Source: Thiothrix eikelboomii
GTDB taxonomy: Bacteria > Pseudomonadota > Gammaproteobacteria > Thiotrichales > Thiotrichaceae
Length of the DNA stretch: 64,000 nt
NCBI RefSeq assembly: GCF_900167255.1
Contig: NZ_FUYB01000017.1
Location: forward strand, 1 to 64,000
Reading direction: 5' to 3'
In this document: positions 25,101-35,115 of the stretch, in pieces
Numbering within the stretch: the first letter of the stretch is position 1
How the letters are laid out: each line of letters opens with the position of its first letter
The notes under the pieces: generated by a model
Database searches by the model: none
Told to the model about the DNA's origin: nothing
What the model saw: the letters and a program-made list of their open reading frames with translations, nothing else
Position numbers and translations under genes: made by a program

Positions 25101-25300
25101 CCTTGTTCTCCTAAGCTTGACGCTTGCTCTAAGCGCTCAAGCACCCATTGAGCCGCCTCTTGATAGAGGTGAGGGTCGAAATGTGCTTGATTAGACACTG
25201 CTGCAAAATTCTGCTGACAAAACTCAGCAAAATGCCGTGCAGCTGTACTTTTCAGCTGCGTAGTAGAAAGCCATTCGGCTCGTACAGGTTCAGATGACAC
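25097..25300 (-). CDS. Small protein upstream of the ATPase
   Basis: A 67-aa protein starting at a GTG with a strong GGAGG site 7 bases upstream and overlapping the ATPase start (ATGA). The sequence (EWLSTTQLKSTAARHFAEFCQQNFAAV...) is helical. It could be an unnoticed partner of the ATPase in the place where an SbcD/YhaO nuclease might be expected. It has no nuclease motif. Confidence 0.55.
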   Translation of the reverse strand: MSSEPVRAEWLSTTQLKSTAARHFAEFCQQNFAAVSNQAHFDPHLYQEAAQWVLERLEQASSLGEQG

Positions 25301-25507
25301 TCTTTACCTCCGTTCCAGATTTAGGTTAGTTTAACTAATAATGCAAAGCTGCAAAAAAAATGGTTGCACTCATCGTGTTTGTTAGCAGGGCATGACTGAC
25401 AACTCATCAGTTAAATCAGTCGCTTTGGCGGTCAAATACGTTTAAAACATGACAGCTTCACCCAAATGACTAAGATAATGACTCTTCCATGGACAAAAGG
25501 ATGTGTC

Positions 25508-26770
25508 ATGATGGCTAGAATTTTAGTACTTGATCTTAACCCCACGCCCACGTGTCCCGACTTATCTATTGCTTATTTAGTCACCCCCTTACGAGCAGCG
25601 GGCTTTCAGGTCGACCTGCAACCACTGGTCAGTAAGCCCGCTAGCCCTTCCTTGACTCATCCAGCTGATAAACTCCAAGCTGGCCAAGTTGAATTGAATC
25701 TGGCAACTCTTCAAACTTACTTAGAACATACTCAATCTGCACTGATTTTAGTTCCTAATTATTTAAATCACTATGCTGTGATCCAAGGGTTGGCTAAATG
25801 TGCACAACAACTGCAATTACCTTTAATCTTAGGTGGGGCTTGTTTCAATACAGCGAGTATTGAAGATTTGCCCTTATGGTTAAATATCCAAGGTGTTAGC
25901 GCGGTTTTTGTAGGCGCAGCCGATTGGGTGATCGTCGACTTAATAGAAACAGCCTTAAATAAACAAGATTTATCGCTATGGCCTGGAATTTATCAAAATC
26001 AATACGATAATCTAGAGCTTGAGAATATAACAGCACCTCCTTTGCAAGAATTAGAATTATTACCTATTCCTGATTTATCTGATTTTGCTTGGCAACATTA
26101 TCCTTTAGCGTCGGTTCCTATATTAACGGGGCGAACCACTAGCTTAGATGATCAGCAATCTGTCTATAGCCCTCGACCTGTACAAGCTGTGTTAGATGAA
26201 TTATCTATTCAAGCAGAGCGGTATCAGCGTAAGCGCTTTATCTTTCTTGATTCTAGTCTCAACACGAACTTGGCTATGTGGCATGGGCTGATTGATAAAA
26301 TTCAACCTATAGTACCCCATTGCCAATGGCTGGCCACTATTTATTTTGACGGAGAAAATCCATTAGGTTTAGATTTTAATACCTTAGTGGCGGCCCGTGC
26401 AGCAGGCTTACGGCATTTAAATATCAACCTAGAAACCTCTCAAATCCTAAAACAGGGTAAACTATCCAATATTGCCATAGAAGCTCATCGCGAATTAGTT
26501 GCCGATGCTTATCAGGCAGGCTTAAGTGTGCGTTGCTTAGTAAAGAACAGTCAGGCGCTTAATAATTTAGCTGATCTACCCAATACCAATGATTGGGTGC
26601 TAAGAAAGTTGGTTGAAACTGAACTGAAAACATCAAAGCCACCAGTAAACACTCAGCTTGTCAATCTGCCAGCCAACAAACCACCCCTTAAAAGTTTCTG
26701 GCAACACTACAAACCTACCTTACTTATGCATAAAACTCACCAAACCACTGAAGTCAATTCATTAGTTTAA
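25508..26770 (+). CDS. Radical-SAM/B12-domain-like protein lacking cluster cysteines
   Basis: This 420-aa protein is read from ATG 25508 (AAAGGA upstream). The first 160 residues look like a B12-binding-type Rossmann domain (ILVLDLNPTP...AYLVTPLRAAGF, LILVPNYLNHY, PLILGGACFN). Then comes LPIPDLSDF and a TIM-barrel-like part (YSPRPVQAVLDELSIQAERYQRKRFIFLDSSLNTN) that matches the layout of radical-SAM enzymes. At the place of the CxxxCxxC motif it reads GRTTSLDDQQSV, so no 4Fe-4S cluster can be bound there. Probably a non-catalytic relative with an unknown role. Confidence 0.6.
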   Translation: MMARILVLDLNPTPTCPDLSIAYLVTPLRAAGFQVDLQPLVSKPASPSLTHPADKLQAGQVELNLATLQTYLEHTQSALILVPNYLNHYAVIQGLAKCAQQLQLPLILGGACFNTASIEDLPLWLNIQGVSAVFVGAADWVIVDLIETALNKQDLSLWPGIYQNQYDNLELENITAPPLQELELLPIPDLSDFAWQHYPLASVPILTGRTTSLDDQQSVYSPRPVQAVLDELSIQAERYQRKRFIFLDSSLNTNLAMWHGLIDKIQPIVPHCQWLATIYFDGENPLGLDFNTLVAARAAGLRHLNINLETSQILKQGKLSNIAIEAHRELVADAYQAGLSVRCLVKNSQALNNLADLPNTNDWVLRKLVETELKTSKPPVNTQLVNLPANKPPLKSFWQHYKPTLLMHKTHQTTEVNSLV

Positions 26771-26935
26771 GCAATTTTCTATTAATCCTACTAATTAATC
26801 AGTCACCGTTCAGGCACTAACTGCGAGCATGCTCCAAGAGCGGGCAGCTCGTCGGGTAAATTTAAGCAGCTTTGTAAATGATTTTATATTTGGATAACAA
26901 ATCCTAATAATAAAAACAACGAACGGCAATAACTA

Positions 26936-27949
26936 ATGAAAAAATATAATCTACTTGCACTCGCTGCAATGGCAGGTCTAGGGCTATCTGCATGCAGCCA
27001 AAATCCCCAAGCGATTCCTGAAGCCGATGCCTTAGTCACTACACCGATGGTGCGGCCACCGCACTCACAACAGGCCGTCCGTATTCCTAAGCATCAGCAA
27101 TTAGCCCAGCAAACCAACCTACCCTCTGCGTATCCACTGCCTGTTAATCCATACACGAACCCACAGCCCGGTGGCTATGGGATTCCCTCGATTCCTCCAC
27201 AGCTCGCCACGAATAATCCTATGCCACGGTTATCACGGGTTGAGCTACGCGCGATTGGTGATCAGATTTTTAATAATGAAGGCGGCGGTAATCTGAATCA
27301 CTTAGTACATTGGAACGACGGCGAAGATTTTGCCTCAATGGGAATAGGTCATTTCACTTGGTACCCTGCTGGTCGCCGCCAAAGCTTCGGTAATACCTTC
27401 CCCGGTTTACTGGATTATATGGCACAAAATGGCGTACAACTGCCAGGTTGGTTGCAACAAGCACGCTATCAAGGTGCACCTTGGTCAAGCCGTGAACAAC
27501 TCATGGCACAAAAACACACCCCACAGGTTCAACAGCTCCAAAACCTGCTCTACAACACACGCGAATTACAAGCTCAATACATTGTTGACCGTACTCGTAC
27601 TGCTATGCCAAAACTCGTGAAGGCTTCCAATCAACAGTCCTTAGTCGCCCGTAATTTGAATGCGGTCGCGAATACTCCCGGTGGCTGGTATGCCCTGATT
27701 GACTATGTGAACTTCAAAGGTGAAGGCTTAGGGAATGGTGGTTATCGCGGCCAAAACTGGGGCTTACGTCAAGTACTCGAAGAAATGCGCCCCGGTACTC
27801 AAGGGCAACAAGCCCTGCATGAGTTTGCCGATGCCGCGATGCGGGTATTACAACGGCGTGTAAATAACTCAGATCCTTCTCGTAATGAGGCACGTTGGTT
27901 ACGTGGTTGGCAAAATCGAGTAGATACCTATCGTAACCCCATCGTTTAA
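26936..27949 (+). CDS. Lipoprotein with lysozyme-like domain
   Basis: A 337-aa protein with a signal peptide ending in the lipobox LSAC (Cys20), so it is predicted to be lipid-anchored. A Pro/Gln-rich linker (21-95) is followed by a helical domain with GDQIFNNEGGGNLNHLVHWNDGEDFASMGIGHFTWY. A Glu in a helix before a glycine-rich turn recalls lysozyme-like folds. The rest (WYALIDYVNFKGEGLG, NWGLRQVLEEM) also fits such folds. A peptidoglycan hydrolase role is likely but not certain. Confidence 0.6.
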   Translation: MKKYNLLALAAMAGLGLSACSQNPQAIPEADALVTTPMVRPPHSQQAVRIPKHQQLAQQTNLPSAYPLPVNPYTNPQPGGYGIPSIPPQLATNNPMPRLSRVELRAIGDQIFNNEGGGNLNHLVHWNDGEDFASMGIGHFTWYPAGRRQSFGNTFPGLLDYMAQNGVQLPGWLQQARYQGAPWSSREQLMAQKHTPQVQQLQNLLYNTRELQAQYIVDRTRTAMPKLVKASNQQSLVARNLNAVANTPGGWYALIDYVNFKGEGLGNGGYRGQNWGLRQVLEEMRPGTQGQQALHEFADAAMRVLQRRVNNSDPSRNEARWLRGWQNRVDTYRNPIV

Positions 27950-27992
27950 ACACTAGAGTCCGCTAGCAGTGTGAAAGCTGCTAGCCCTGACC

Positions 27993-29507
27993 CTAGCTAT
28001 CGAGTCTGTGACGCAGTTGCCGTTGCTTGCGTGCATCGACTCCTAGCGTTTGCACTGCTCTTTGTCTCAAACCGGGAACAAAGGGAATCTCACCTTTTTG
28101 CCCGCTGCGAGCATAATCAGCCAGTAATTGGTCGGTAAATGCTTCACCTAAACCCAATTCATGGATAGCTATCTCATGGACGAGCTTAAATAAACGCGGT
28201 AACGCAATTTGATGCGTTTGCCCAGATAACTGATGTAACTGCTCACTCAAGACCCAAAAACGTGCAAACGGACTCGATCCTAGCAACAGCGCTAAACTCT
28301 GTTCAAACCGCCCCGAATTACCAATGAGATCCCAATAACGTGCAAAACGATTCATTTGCTGCATCGTAAACAGATCAATTCGATCCGTCGCTAAGATATT
28401 ATACGGTGGATAAGGGTTATAGAGCATGCCATAGGCTTCTGTATGGCGAATAATTGGTGCACCTCGTAAACGTTTAAGAATACCGACCTGAATCTCATGC
28501 GGGCGCAAAGCCACGAGTTGATCAAAACCCTGTGCAAAACTCGCTAAATCCTCCCCCGGTAAACCGAAAATTAAGTCGGTGTGGAGGTGAGCAGTACTGT
28601 ACTGACGTAACCAACGCAAATTTTCAATGGATTTAGCATTGTCCTGTTTACGGCTAATTAAGGCTTGTACTTCAGGATTAAAGGTTTGAATCCCGATTTC
28701 AAACTGTAAACTACCCGCTGGAAATCGCTGAATACAGTCTTTTAACGCATCAGGTAAATGATCCGGTACTAATTCAAAATGCAAAAAGGTATCCGCATCT
28801 AAACGTGCTAAAAAGAATTCTAAAATCGCCTGAGTCGTTGCGATTTTCAAATTGAAGGTGCGATCAACAAATTTAAAATGCCTTAGACCACGCTGCCAAA
28901 GCTGATCCATTGCCTCTAAAAAACGTGCTAGCTCAAAGGGATAAGCGGTTTTATCCAAGGCAGATAAACAAAACTCACATTTGAAAGGGCAACCACGCGA
29001 AGCCTCTACATAAATAAAACGCTGCTTAAGATCCGTCTCGGTATACTCTGCATAGGGCAAATTGAGTTGTGCTAAGGGAAGCAAGGGGCTTTGAATAAAC
29101 TTAGTGCTTGGCCTTGTGTTAGCCAACACCGCTAGACACAAATCGCGAAAGCTCTGCTCAGCAGCCCCACTAATCACATAATCCACTGATGTGCTAATCG
29201 TTTGGCAGGTGGCTTCATAGCTAACTTCAGGGCCGCCTAAGACTATCACTAACTGCGGCGCTAAGGTTTTTAATAGAGTGACAACCGCCGTCGTTTCAGC
29301 CACATTCCAAATATAAACCCCGAAACCAACTATTTTTGGCTGCCTAGCTAAAATCTGCTCAGCTATATCTAGCGGGCGCATCGCAATGGTGAACTCCATC
29401 AGCTCAGCTTGAGGCTGCAAATTGCCTAAATTTGCATACAAATAACGGAGACCTAGGGACGCATGATTATAACGAGCATTCAGTGTCGTGAGCAGAATTT
29501 CGGGCAT
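27993..29507 (-). CDS. B12-binding radical SAM protein (DUF4080 type)
   Basis: This 504-aa protein has an N-terminal cobalamin-binding-like domain (LLTTLNARYNHASLGLRYLYANL, VLGGPEVSYE). A radical SAM core follows with RGCPFKCEFC (the CxxxCxxC cluster motif, about 173-182) and further motifs FVDRTFN, FELVPD, GIQTFNPEVQ and HTDLIFGLPGE. The C-terminal part fits DUF4080. The substrate is unknown. It stands alone, convergent with the lipoprotein gene. Confidence 0.85.
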   Translation of the reverse strand: MPEILLTTLNARYNHASLGLRYLYANLGNLQPQAELMEFTIAMRPLDIAEQILARQPKIVGFGVYIWNVAETTAVVTLLKTLAPQLVIVLGGPEVSYEATCQTISTSVDYVISGAAEQSFRDLCLAVLANTRPSTKFIQSPLLPLAQLNLPYAEYTETDLKQRFIYVEASRGCPFKCEFCLSALDKTAYPFELARFLEAMDQLWQRGLRHFKFVDRTFNLKIATTQAILEFFLARLDADTFLHFELVPDHLPDALKDCIQRFPAGSLQFEIGIQTFNPEVQALISRKQDNAKSIENLRWLRQYSTAHLHTDLIFGLPGEDLASFAQGFDQLVALRPHEIQVGILKRLRGAPIIRHTEAYGMLYNPYPPYNILATDRIDLFTMQQMNRFARYWDLIGNSGRFEQSLALLLGSSPFARFWVLSEQLHQLSGQTHQIALPRLFKLVHEIAIHELGLGEAFTDQLLADYARSGQKGEIPFVPGLRQRAVQTLGVDARKQRQLRHRLDS

Positions 29508-29919
29508 ATCGGCTGTTGAAAGGGAAAGTGGGCAGATTCTAGCATAAAAATAATGCTGAATCTTATTTTCGGACTGTTGTAAAGACTTAAGGCTGTGGTT
29601 TTAATGCGACATTTATCTCAATATTTAGTTCGATCAATCTAAAAAATAGATCATTCAATTTATTAGGAATCACAAATATTACAATTTGTCAATAGCGCCC
29701 GCAAGCCTGATGCTAACTAGTCTCGATCTTTTTTATATATCCATAAAAAAAATAAATAGATATTAAAATCATCCATTTATCGAAGCAGCTATCATCCAAA
29801 AAATGGCGGCTAGGCCTATTCATCCTTGAAGACTCACGTGTTAAAGTTCGCCCCGATTCGTCGTTAATCTTTTTGAAAATGATGAATTGCTTTTATAAAC
29901 AAACTGTTAGGTTATTGTT
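29508..29919. other. AT-rich intergenic region
   Basis: No gene is supported in these 412 bp. Toward the right end a possible promoter for the next gene is TTGAAA (29873-29878) and TATAAA (29894-29899), with 15-bp spacing, shorter than ideal. Otherwise I see nothing in it. Confidence 0.4.
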
Positions 29920-30315
29920 ATGACTTTGTTTAACCATTTTCTAGCTTTGCTGGTAATGGCGCTTGTTTGTTCAAGTCCAGCACTGGCCGCCGGAAAGAAG
30001 GAGACGACAATCAGTCTTCGCGTAACTGCGACTGCTTATAACTCTCTACCCGGTCAGACGGATAATACCCCTGACCTCGCTGCTTGGGGTGATCGTTTAC
30101 GCCCCGGCATGAAAGCCATTGCTGTTTCTCGTGACCTGCTCTACAAATATGGATTAAAACGCAAAGCTAAGGTTCGGATCAGTGGGTTAGATGGCGAATT
30201 CCTTGTGCTGGACAAAATGCACCAGCGCTGGGAAAAAAAGATTGATATATATATGGGGATGGATCGCCACAAGGCACGGCGCTTCGGGCGCAAGAATGTG
30301 ACTATCAAGTGGTAA
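29920..30315 (+). CDS. Secreted 3D-domain protein
   Basis: A 131-aa protein with a signal peptide cleaved after about ALAAG. The mature part starts LRVTATAYNSLPGQTDNTPDLAAWGDRLRPGM and ends VRISGLDGEFLVLDKMHQRWEKKIDIYMG. This fits the 3D (Asp-Asp-Asp) double-psi beta-barrel shared with the MltA C-terminus, with Asp residues that usually form the active site. A role in peptidoglycan cleavage or binding is likely. A clear terminator follows. Confidence 0.75.
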   Translation: MTLFNHFLALLVMALVCSSPALAAGKKETTISLRVTATAYNSLPGQTDNTPDLAAWGDRLRPGMKAIAVSRDLLYKYGLKRKAKVRISGLDGEFLVLDKMHQRWEKKIDIYMGMDRHKARRFGRKNVTIKW

Positions 30316-30340
30316 TTCTTTAAATCCAAGGATGGACAAC

Positions 30341-30366
30341 AAGCCCGCTCTATGCGGGCTTTTTTC
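30341..30366 (+). terminator. Terminator after 3D-domain gene
   Basis: AGCCCGC-TCTAT-GCGGGCT followed by TTTTTCT. The end of the convergent polA gene overlaps its tail, so it may stop transcription from both sides. Confidence 0.85.
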
Positions 30367-33149
30367 TAATGGGCCTCATCCCAATTATCTCCAACGCCCG
30401 TTTCGACTAAGAGTGGTACTGACAAGCTCACGGCATGCATCATTAACTCAGGAATCTTTGCTTGTACTTGCGCTAACTCATCCAAGGGTACTTCAAACAC
30501 GAGCTCATCATGCACTTGCAAAATCATGCTAGTTTTCAGCTGATTGGCACGCAACCAGCGATCCACCGCAATCATCGCCTTTTTAATAATATCAGCAGCA
30601 CTGCCCTGCATGGGAGCATTGATCGCAGTACGCTCAGCATATTGGCGGGTAGCAGCCTGACGTGCTTTAATATCCGGCAGGAATAAGCGCCGCCCAAATA
30701 AGGTCTCTACATAACCTTGGGCACGGGCTTGCTCACGAGTATTTTCCATATACGCCTTCACCCCTGGATAGCGTGCAAAATACAAATCCACATAGGCTTG
30801 AGCCTCACGCCGATCAACATTTAATTGCCGAGCTAAACCAAAAGCAGACATCCCATAAATCAAGCCAAAGTTAATCGCTTTGGCAGCTCGGCGTTGATCA
30901 GGGGTCACTGCCTCTAGGCTGATACCAAACACTTCCGCAGCGGTGGCTCGATGCACATCCAATCCGTGAGCAAAGGCCGCTAATAAGCTTTGATCGCCCG
31001 ATAAATGCGCCATAATACGCAGTTCAATTTGCGAATAGTCTGCGGCTAATAATTGACAACCCTGCTCAGCAATAAAGGCTTGGCGAATCCGCCGACCTGC
31101 AGGAGTGCGAATTGGAATGTTTTGTAAATTTGGTTCAGTCGAAGACAAGCGACCCGTGGCTGCAACCGCTTGATGATATGAGGTATGCACCCGCCCAGTA
31201 CGTGCATTGATTTGCTCCGGTAAACGATCCGTATAGGTGGATTTGAGCTTACTTAAACCACGATGCTCCAAAATTAGTGCGGGCAATTCATGGCCTAATT
31301 CTGCTAATTCTTCTAATACATCTTCAGCAGTTGAGGGCTGGCCTTTCGGTGTTTTTCGCAAAACGGGCAAACCCAGCTTCTCAAAGAAAATTTCCTGAAT
31401 TTGTTTAGGGGAGGCTAAATTAAATACCTGCCCTGCAACTTGATAAGATTGCTCGACCAGTTCATTCATGCGTTGCTCTAGCTCTCGGCTTTGTTTCGCC
31501 AACATGAGGGCATCGACTTTGACCCCCTTACGTTCCATATCCGATAAAATGGGTACTAGTGGAAGTTCGATTTGCTGATAAAGCAAGCGCTGCCCATCTA
31601 AGGCTTGCAATTGTGGCCAGAAATAATGATGCAGACGTAAGGTATAATCAGCATCCTCTGCGGCATAAGGGGTTGCTTGCTCCAAAGCCACCTGATTAAA
31701 GCTCAACTGATGTTTACCTTTGCCAGCAATATCTTCAAAGTGAATCGTAGTATGCTGCAAATGTTGCGCACAGAGAGTATCAAAATCATGACGGCTTGCG
31801 GTTGAATCTAACACATAAGATTCCAGCATCGTGTCTTGCTTGATACCCGCTAAGCAAATGCCATGATTCAGTAAAACATTGCGATCATACTTTAGGTTCT
31901 GACCAATTTTTCCTAAATGCTCATCCTCTAATAAAGGCTTCAGTTGAGCTAAGACGGCCTCACGATTTAACTGTACCGGTGCACCTAAATAATCATGTGC
32001 TAAGGGTAGATACGCTGCTTCACCCGCTTGCAAGGCAAAAGAAATCCCCACAATCTGTGCATTCATATAATTCAGACTCGTGGTTTCAGTATCAACCGCA
32101 AACTCACCCGCCTGCTGAATACGCTGCAACCATTGATCTAATTCGGTTTGCGTCAAAATAGTTTGATACTGGCGCTCAGATACTGGTTGAGGGCTTGATT
32201 CCGGGGTTGAGCTTAAATTCAAACTAAGGGAAGAGGGTAGCTCCTTAAGCTCAAGGTTGGTAACTTGCGTATTAGCAGGCGGTAAGGCTAATTTATCTAG
32301 AGCATTTAGGCGTGAACGAAATTCATAACGTGTATAAAGCTCACGCAAAGCCTCCAAATCAGGCGGGCTAAAGGTTAATCCTTCTGGTTCAATGGGCAAT
32401 GCCAAATCCGATTTAATCGTGACTAACTCATAAGATAAGGGCAGATGAGCCAGTGCTGCTCGTAGATTTTCACCCACTTTACCTTTGAATTCAGCAGCAT
32501 GTTCCATGATATTGCTGAGTGAATCATAATCCTGCAGCCATTTTACAGCGGTTTTCGGCCCCACCTTATCCACTCCGGGGACATTATCCACCGCGTCTCC
32601 CATCAAGGCTAAATAATCACGAATTCGCTCAGGTGCTACACCAAACTTGGCGTTCACCCCTGCTGGGTCTAAATAATGATTACTCATGGTATTGATTAAA
32701 TGCACGCGCTCATCCACTAGTTGAGCCATATCTTTATCACTGGTAGAGATAATCACCCGCCCAGCATACTCTTTAGCCAAAGTACCAATCACATCATCGG
32801 CTTCCACTCCCTCAATAATCAGTAAGGGGTAACCCTGCGCCTTAATCATCGCTAAGAGGGGTTGAATTTGCTGGCGTAACTCATCTGGCATCGACGGCCG
32901 ATTAGCTTTGTAAGCTGGATACAAATCATCACGAAAGGTTTTACCCGGCGCATCAAAGACGACTGCCATCTGTTCAGGCTGATAATCCTTCCTGAGCTTA
33001 TCCAACATATTGAGAACACCATGCATCGCCCCTGTGGCTTCGCCTTTAGAATTAGTCAGGGGTGGCAAAGCATGAAAAGCTCGAAATAAATACGAAGACC
33101 CATCAACTAAAATCAAGGGTTTCGTACTAACAGCAGAAGCGCTACTCAT
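30366..33149 (-). CDS. polA: DNA polymerase I
   Basis: This 927-aa protein has three parts. A 5' nuclease domain comes first (VDGSSYLFRAFHALPPL, GVEADDVIGTLA, GDAVDNVPGV). A 3'-5' exonuclease domain follows (FAVDTETTSLNYMNAQIVGISFA with the DxE motif intact). The polymerase domain has DYSQIELRIMAHLSGD, RRAAKAINFGLIYGMSAFGL and QVHDELVFE. It fills RNA-primer gaps and acts in repair. The length is as expected for proteobacteria. It is a single gene with the start at MSSASAVS. Confidence 0.98.
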   Translation of the reverse strand: MSSASAVSTKPLILVDGSSYLFRAFHALPPLTNSKGEATGAMHGVLNMLDKLRKDYQPEQMAVVFDAPGKTFRDDLYPAYKANRPSMPDELRQQIQPLLAMIKAQGYPLLIIEGVEADDVIGTLAKEYAGRVIISTSDKDMAQLVDERVHLINTMSNHYLDPAGVNAKFGVAPERIRDYLALMGDAVDNVPGVDKVGPKTAVKWLQDYDSLSNIMEHAAEFKGKVGENLRAALAHLPLSYELVTIKSDLALPIEPEGLTFSPPDLEALRELYTRYEFRSRLNALDKLALPPANTQVTNLELKELPSSLSLNLSSTPESSPQPVSERQYQTILTQTELDQWLQRIQQAGEFAVDTETTSLNYMNAQIVGISFALQAGEAAYLPLAHDYLGAPVQLNREAVLAQLKPLLEDEHLGKIGQNLKYDRNVLLNHGICLAGIKQDTMLESYVLDSTASRHDFDTLCAQHLQHTTIHFEDIAGKGKHQLSFNQVALEQATPYAAEDADYTLRLHHYFWPQLQALDGQRLLYQQIELPLVPILSDMERKGVKVDALMLAKQSRELEQRMNELVEQSYQVAGQVFNLASPKQIQEIFFEKLGLPVLRKTPKGQPSTAEDVLEELAELGHELPALILEHRGLSKLKSTYTDRLPEQINARTGRVHTSYHQAVAATGRLSSTEPNLQNIPIRTPAGRRIRQAFIAEQGCQLLAADYSQIELRIMAHLSGDQSLLAAFAHGLDVHRATAAEVFGISLEAVTPDQRRAAKAINFGLIYGMSAFGLARQLNVDRREAQAYVDLYFARYPGVKAYMENTREQARAQGYVETLFGRRLFLPDIKARQAATRQYAERTAINAPMQGSAADIIKKAMIAVDRWLRANQLKTSMILQVHDELVFEVPLDELAQVQAKIPELMMHAVSLSVPLLVETGVGDNWDEAH

Positions 33150-33318
33150 GGCGAGAACTCATAGCAAACTAGGACAGCTAAGGTTAGCGCGCTTTAGGCA
33201 AGGGAGCGAGTAGAATTAACGACGATCACAAACTCCAGCCTTGATTGGTAAGGCTGGGGTTGTCACAGAGATTGGCAGAAATTGGCGACAATTAACGAAT
33301 CAAGCAGAGTAGCTTAGC

Positions 33319-34386
33319 TTATAAATCAGCCATGATATTGGCTCGCCCCACAATCAAAGGATCAATGGATTGAATATTACGCAAATTTTTACCGGTGTAA
33401 TGTAATCTATGCAAGACATAACGCATAGCATTTAAGCGCGCTCGTTTCTTACAATCCGATTTAACCACTGTCCACGGTGCTTCTGCAGTATCCGTATGAA
33501 AGAACATAGCTTCTTTGGCCGTCGTATAAGAATCCCATTTATCCAAAGAAGCCAGATCAATCGGGCTGAGTTTCCATTGTTTTAAGGGGTGCAATTTACG
33601 CTCTTCAAAGCGACGGCGCTGTTCTGCACGACTGACTGAGAACCAGAACTTAATTAAATGAATACCACTACTGGCTAAATGCCGCTCAAATTCAGGCACT
33701 TGACGTAAAAAATCATCATATTCTTTATCAGAACAGAAACCCATCACGCGCTCAACACCCGAACGATTGTACCAAGAGCGGTCAAATAACACGATTTCAC
33801 CGGAGGTGGGTAGATGTTGAACATACCGCTGGAAATACCATTGCCCACGCTCAGCTTCAGTCGGTTTTTCTAAAGCGACTACCCGCGCTCCCCGAGGATT
33901 GATATGCTCCATAAAACGCTTAATTGTCCCCCCTTTGCCCGCTGCATCTCGCCCCTCGAACAAAATCACCACCCGCTGACCACTTTCTCTCACCCACATT
34001 TGTAGTTTTAATAACTCTACTTGTAAGCGAAATTTTTCTTTTTCATAATTTTTGCGGGACATCCGATTTTTATAAGGATAAACCGCAGATCGCCAGTTAT
34101 CGACTAATTCATCATCTTTATTAATCATTGTCTTCGGTGGGTTTTGCCAATGGGCTACGGCCGCTTCCAAAGCCGCTTTATCATCAGGTGAAGCACCGTC
34201 TAACATCACTTGCAAACGTCTGAGCATTTCGTCTGCATCAGCGGGGTTGGCTTGTTTGGCTTCTGCTAAAATTTCAGTAGCTGCGACAACCTGTGCAGTT
34301 TGGGCTGCTGTCACGCTTTTTACTACATTGAGAGCTTCAATCCCTGCCTCTGTGTCATTCGCTAAGTATGCTTCTTTCGTGTCCAT
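33319..34386 (-). CDS. ppk2: Polyphosphate kinase 2
   Basis: A 355-aa protein read from the ATG at 34386, where GGTGGAG lies 6 bases upstream; a longer reading to 34464 is less likely. It has Walker A FEGRDAAGKGGTIKRF, FDRSWYNRSGVERVMGF and the lid region RRRFEERKLHPLKQWKLSP, which mark PPK2. The enzyme moves phosphate between polyphosphate and nucleotides. The additional N-terminal 80 residues are helical. Polyphosphate storage fits a Thiothrix-like lifestyle. Confidence 0.93.
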   Translation of the reverse strand: MDTKEAYLANDTEAGIEALNVVKSVTAAQTAQVVAATEILAEAKQANPADADEMLRRLQVMLDGASPDDKAALEAAVAHWQNPPKTMINKDDELVDNWRSAVYPYKNRMSRKNYEKEKFRLQVELLKLQMWVRESGQRVVILFEGRDAAGKGGTIKRFMEHINPRGARVVALEKPTEAERGQWYFQRYVQHLPTSGEIVLFDRSWYNRSGVERVMGFCSDKEYDDFLRQVPEFERHLASSGIHLIKFWFSVSRAEQRRRFEERKLHPLKQWKLSPIDLASLDKWDSYTTAKEAMFFHTDTAEAPWTVVKSDCKKRARLNAMRYVLHRLHYTGKNLRNIQSIDPLIVGRANIMADL

Positions 34387-34525
34387 CTGAACTCCACCTT
34401 GCCTTAATCTGTCATAAGACAAGCGTATGTTATTTGTCAATTGAATTGCGTTGATGAATATCAAAGGATTTCGAATGCTATAATGAAATCCTTACGCACT
34501 TAATTATTATAGTGGAGACCAAACC

Positions 34526-35023
34526 ATGAGTTTAAAATTCGGATCATTGATTGCCCTAGCGATGGTTAGCCTAGTGGTCAATAATGCTTATGCGGCAGGG
34601 GCTAAACCGGGGCAACGCTTTGGTGATTGGGGGGTTAAATGTGAAGCAGCACCTGACAAAAGTCAGATTTGTTATGTCCAGCAAGTATTATCTGAAAAAA
34701 ATAGCAAACAGCCTTTAATGATTACTGTCTTAGGCTATGGCAAAGGCAAACCCTTTCCAACCGCTATTTTTGAACTGCCCAAAGGGGTGGATATGAAGCA
34801 GGGCGTGCAGTTGAAAGTCGACAAAAACCAAGCCGTCGCCTTCAAAGGTAAATGTGATCAACAAGGTTGTCGAGCCGGCTTTACCTTAGATAATCCAATG
34901 ATGCAACAAATTTCTAAAGGCCAGCGTGCGCTCTTAGCCTATCGCCCCGGTCCAAATAAAGAGCCAGTTATTCTACCAATTTCTTTAAAAGGCTTAGCGC
35001 CCGGCTTGAAAGCTGTTAAATAA
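34526..35023 (+). CDS. Invasion-associated locus B (IalB) family protein
   Basis: A 165-aa secreted protein with a signal peptide (to about AYAAG). The mature part has RFGDWGVKCE, ICYVQQVL and KGKCDQQGCRAGFTLD, the IalB pattern with paired cysteines likely in disulfides. GGAG precedes the ATG. The family name comes from Bartonella; in free-living bacteria the role is not known. It is divergent from ppk2. Confidence 0.8.
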   Translation: MSLKFGSLIALAMVSLVVNNAYAAGAKPGQRFGDWGVKCEAAPDKSQICYVQQVLSEKNSKQPLMITVLGYGKGKPFPTAIFELPKGVDMKQGVQLKVDKNQAVAFKGKCDQQGCRAGFTLDNPMMQQISKGQRALLAYRPGPNKEPVILPISLKGLAPGLKAVK

Positions 35024-35115
35024 CGAATGTAGAGATCAACTTTCTTATACCCCAGTATCTTCAAAATTATTGGGGTATAAACTGAACTCTGGCTACTTTG
35101 GCTTTTAAGTCTTAG

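Noticed and set aside
29835-29845. CACGTG core as a parS site
   Set aside because: Only the central hexamer matches; the flanks differ at three or more positions.
34387-34464. N-terminal extension of ppk2
   Set aside because: GGTGGAG just before the ATG at 34386 marks the likely start; the extension has no family match.
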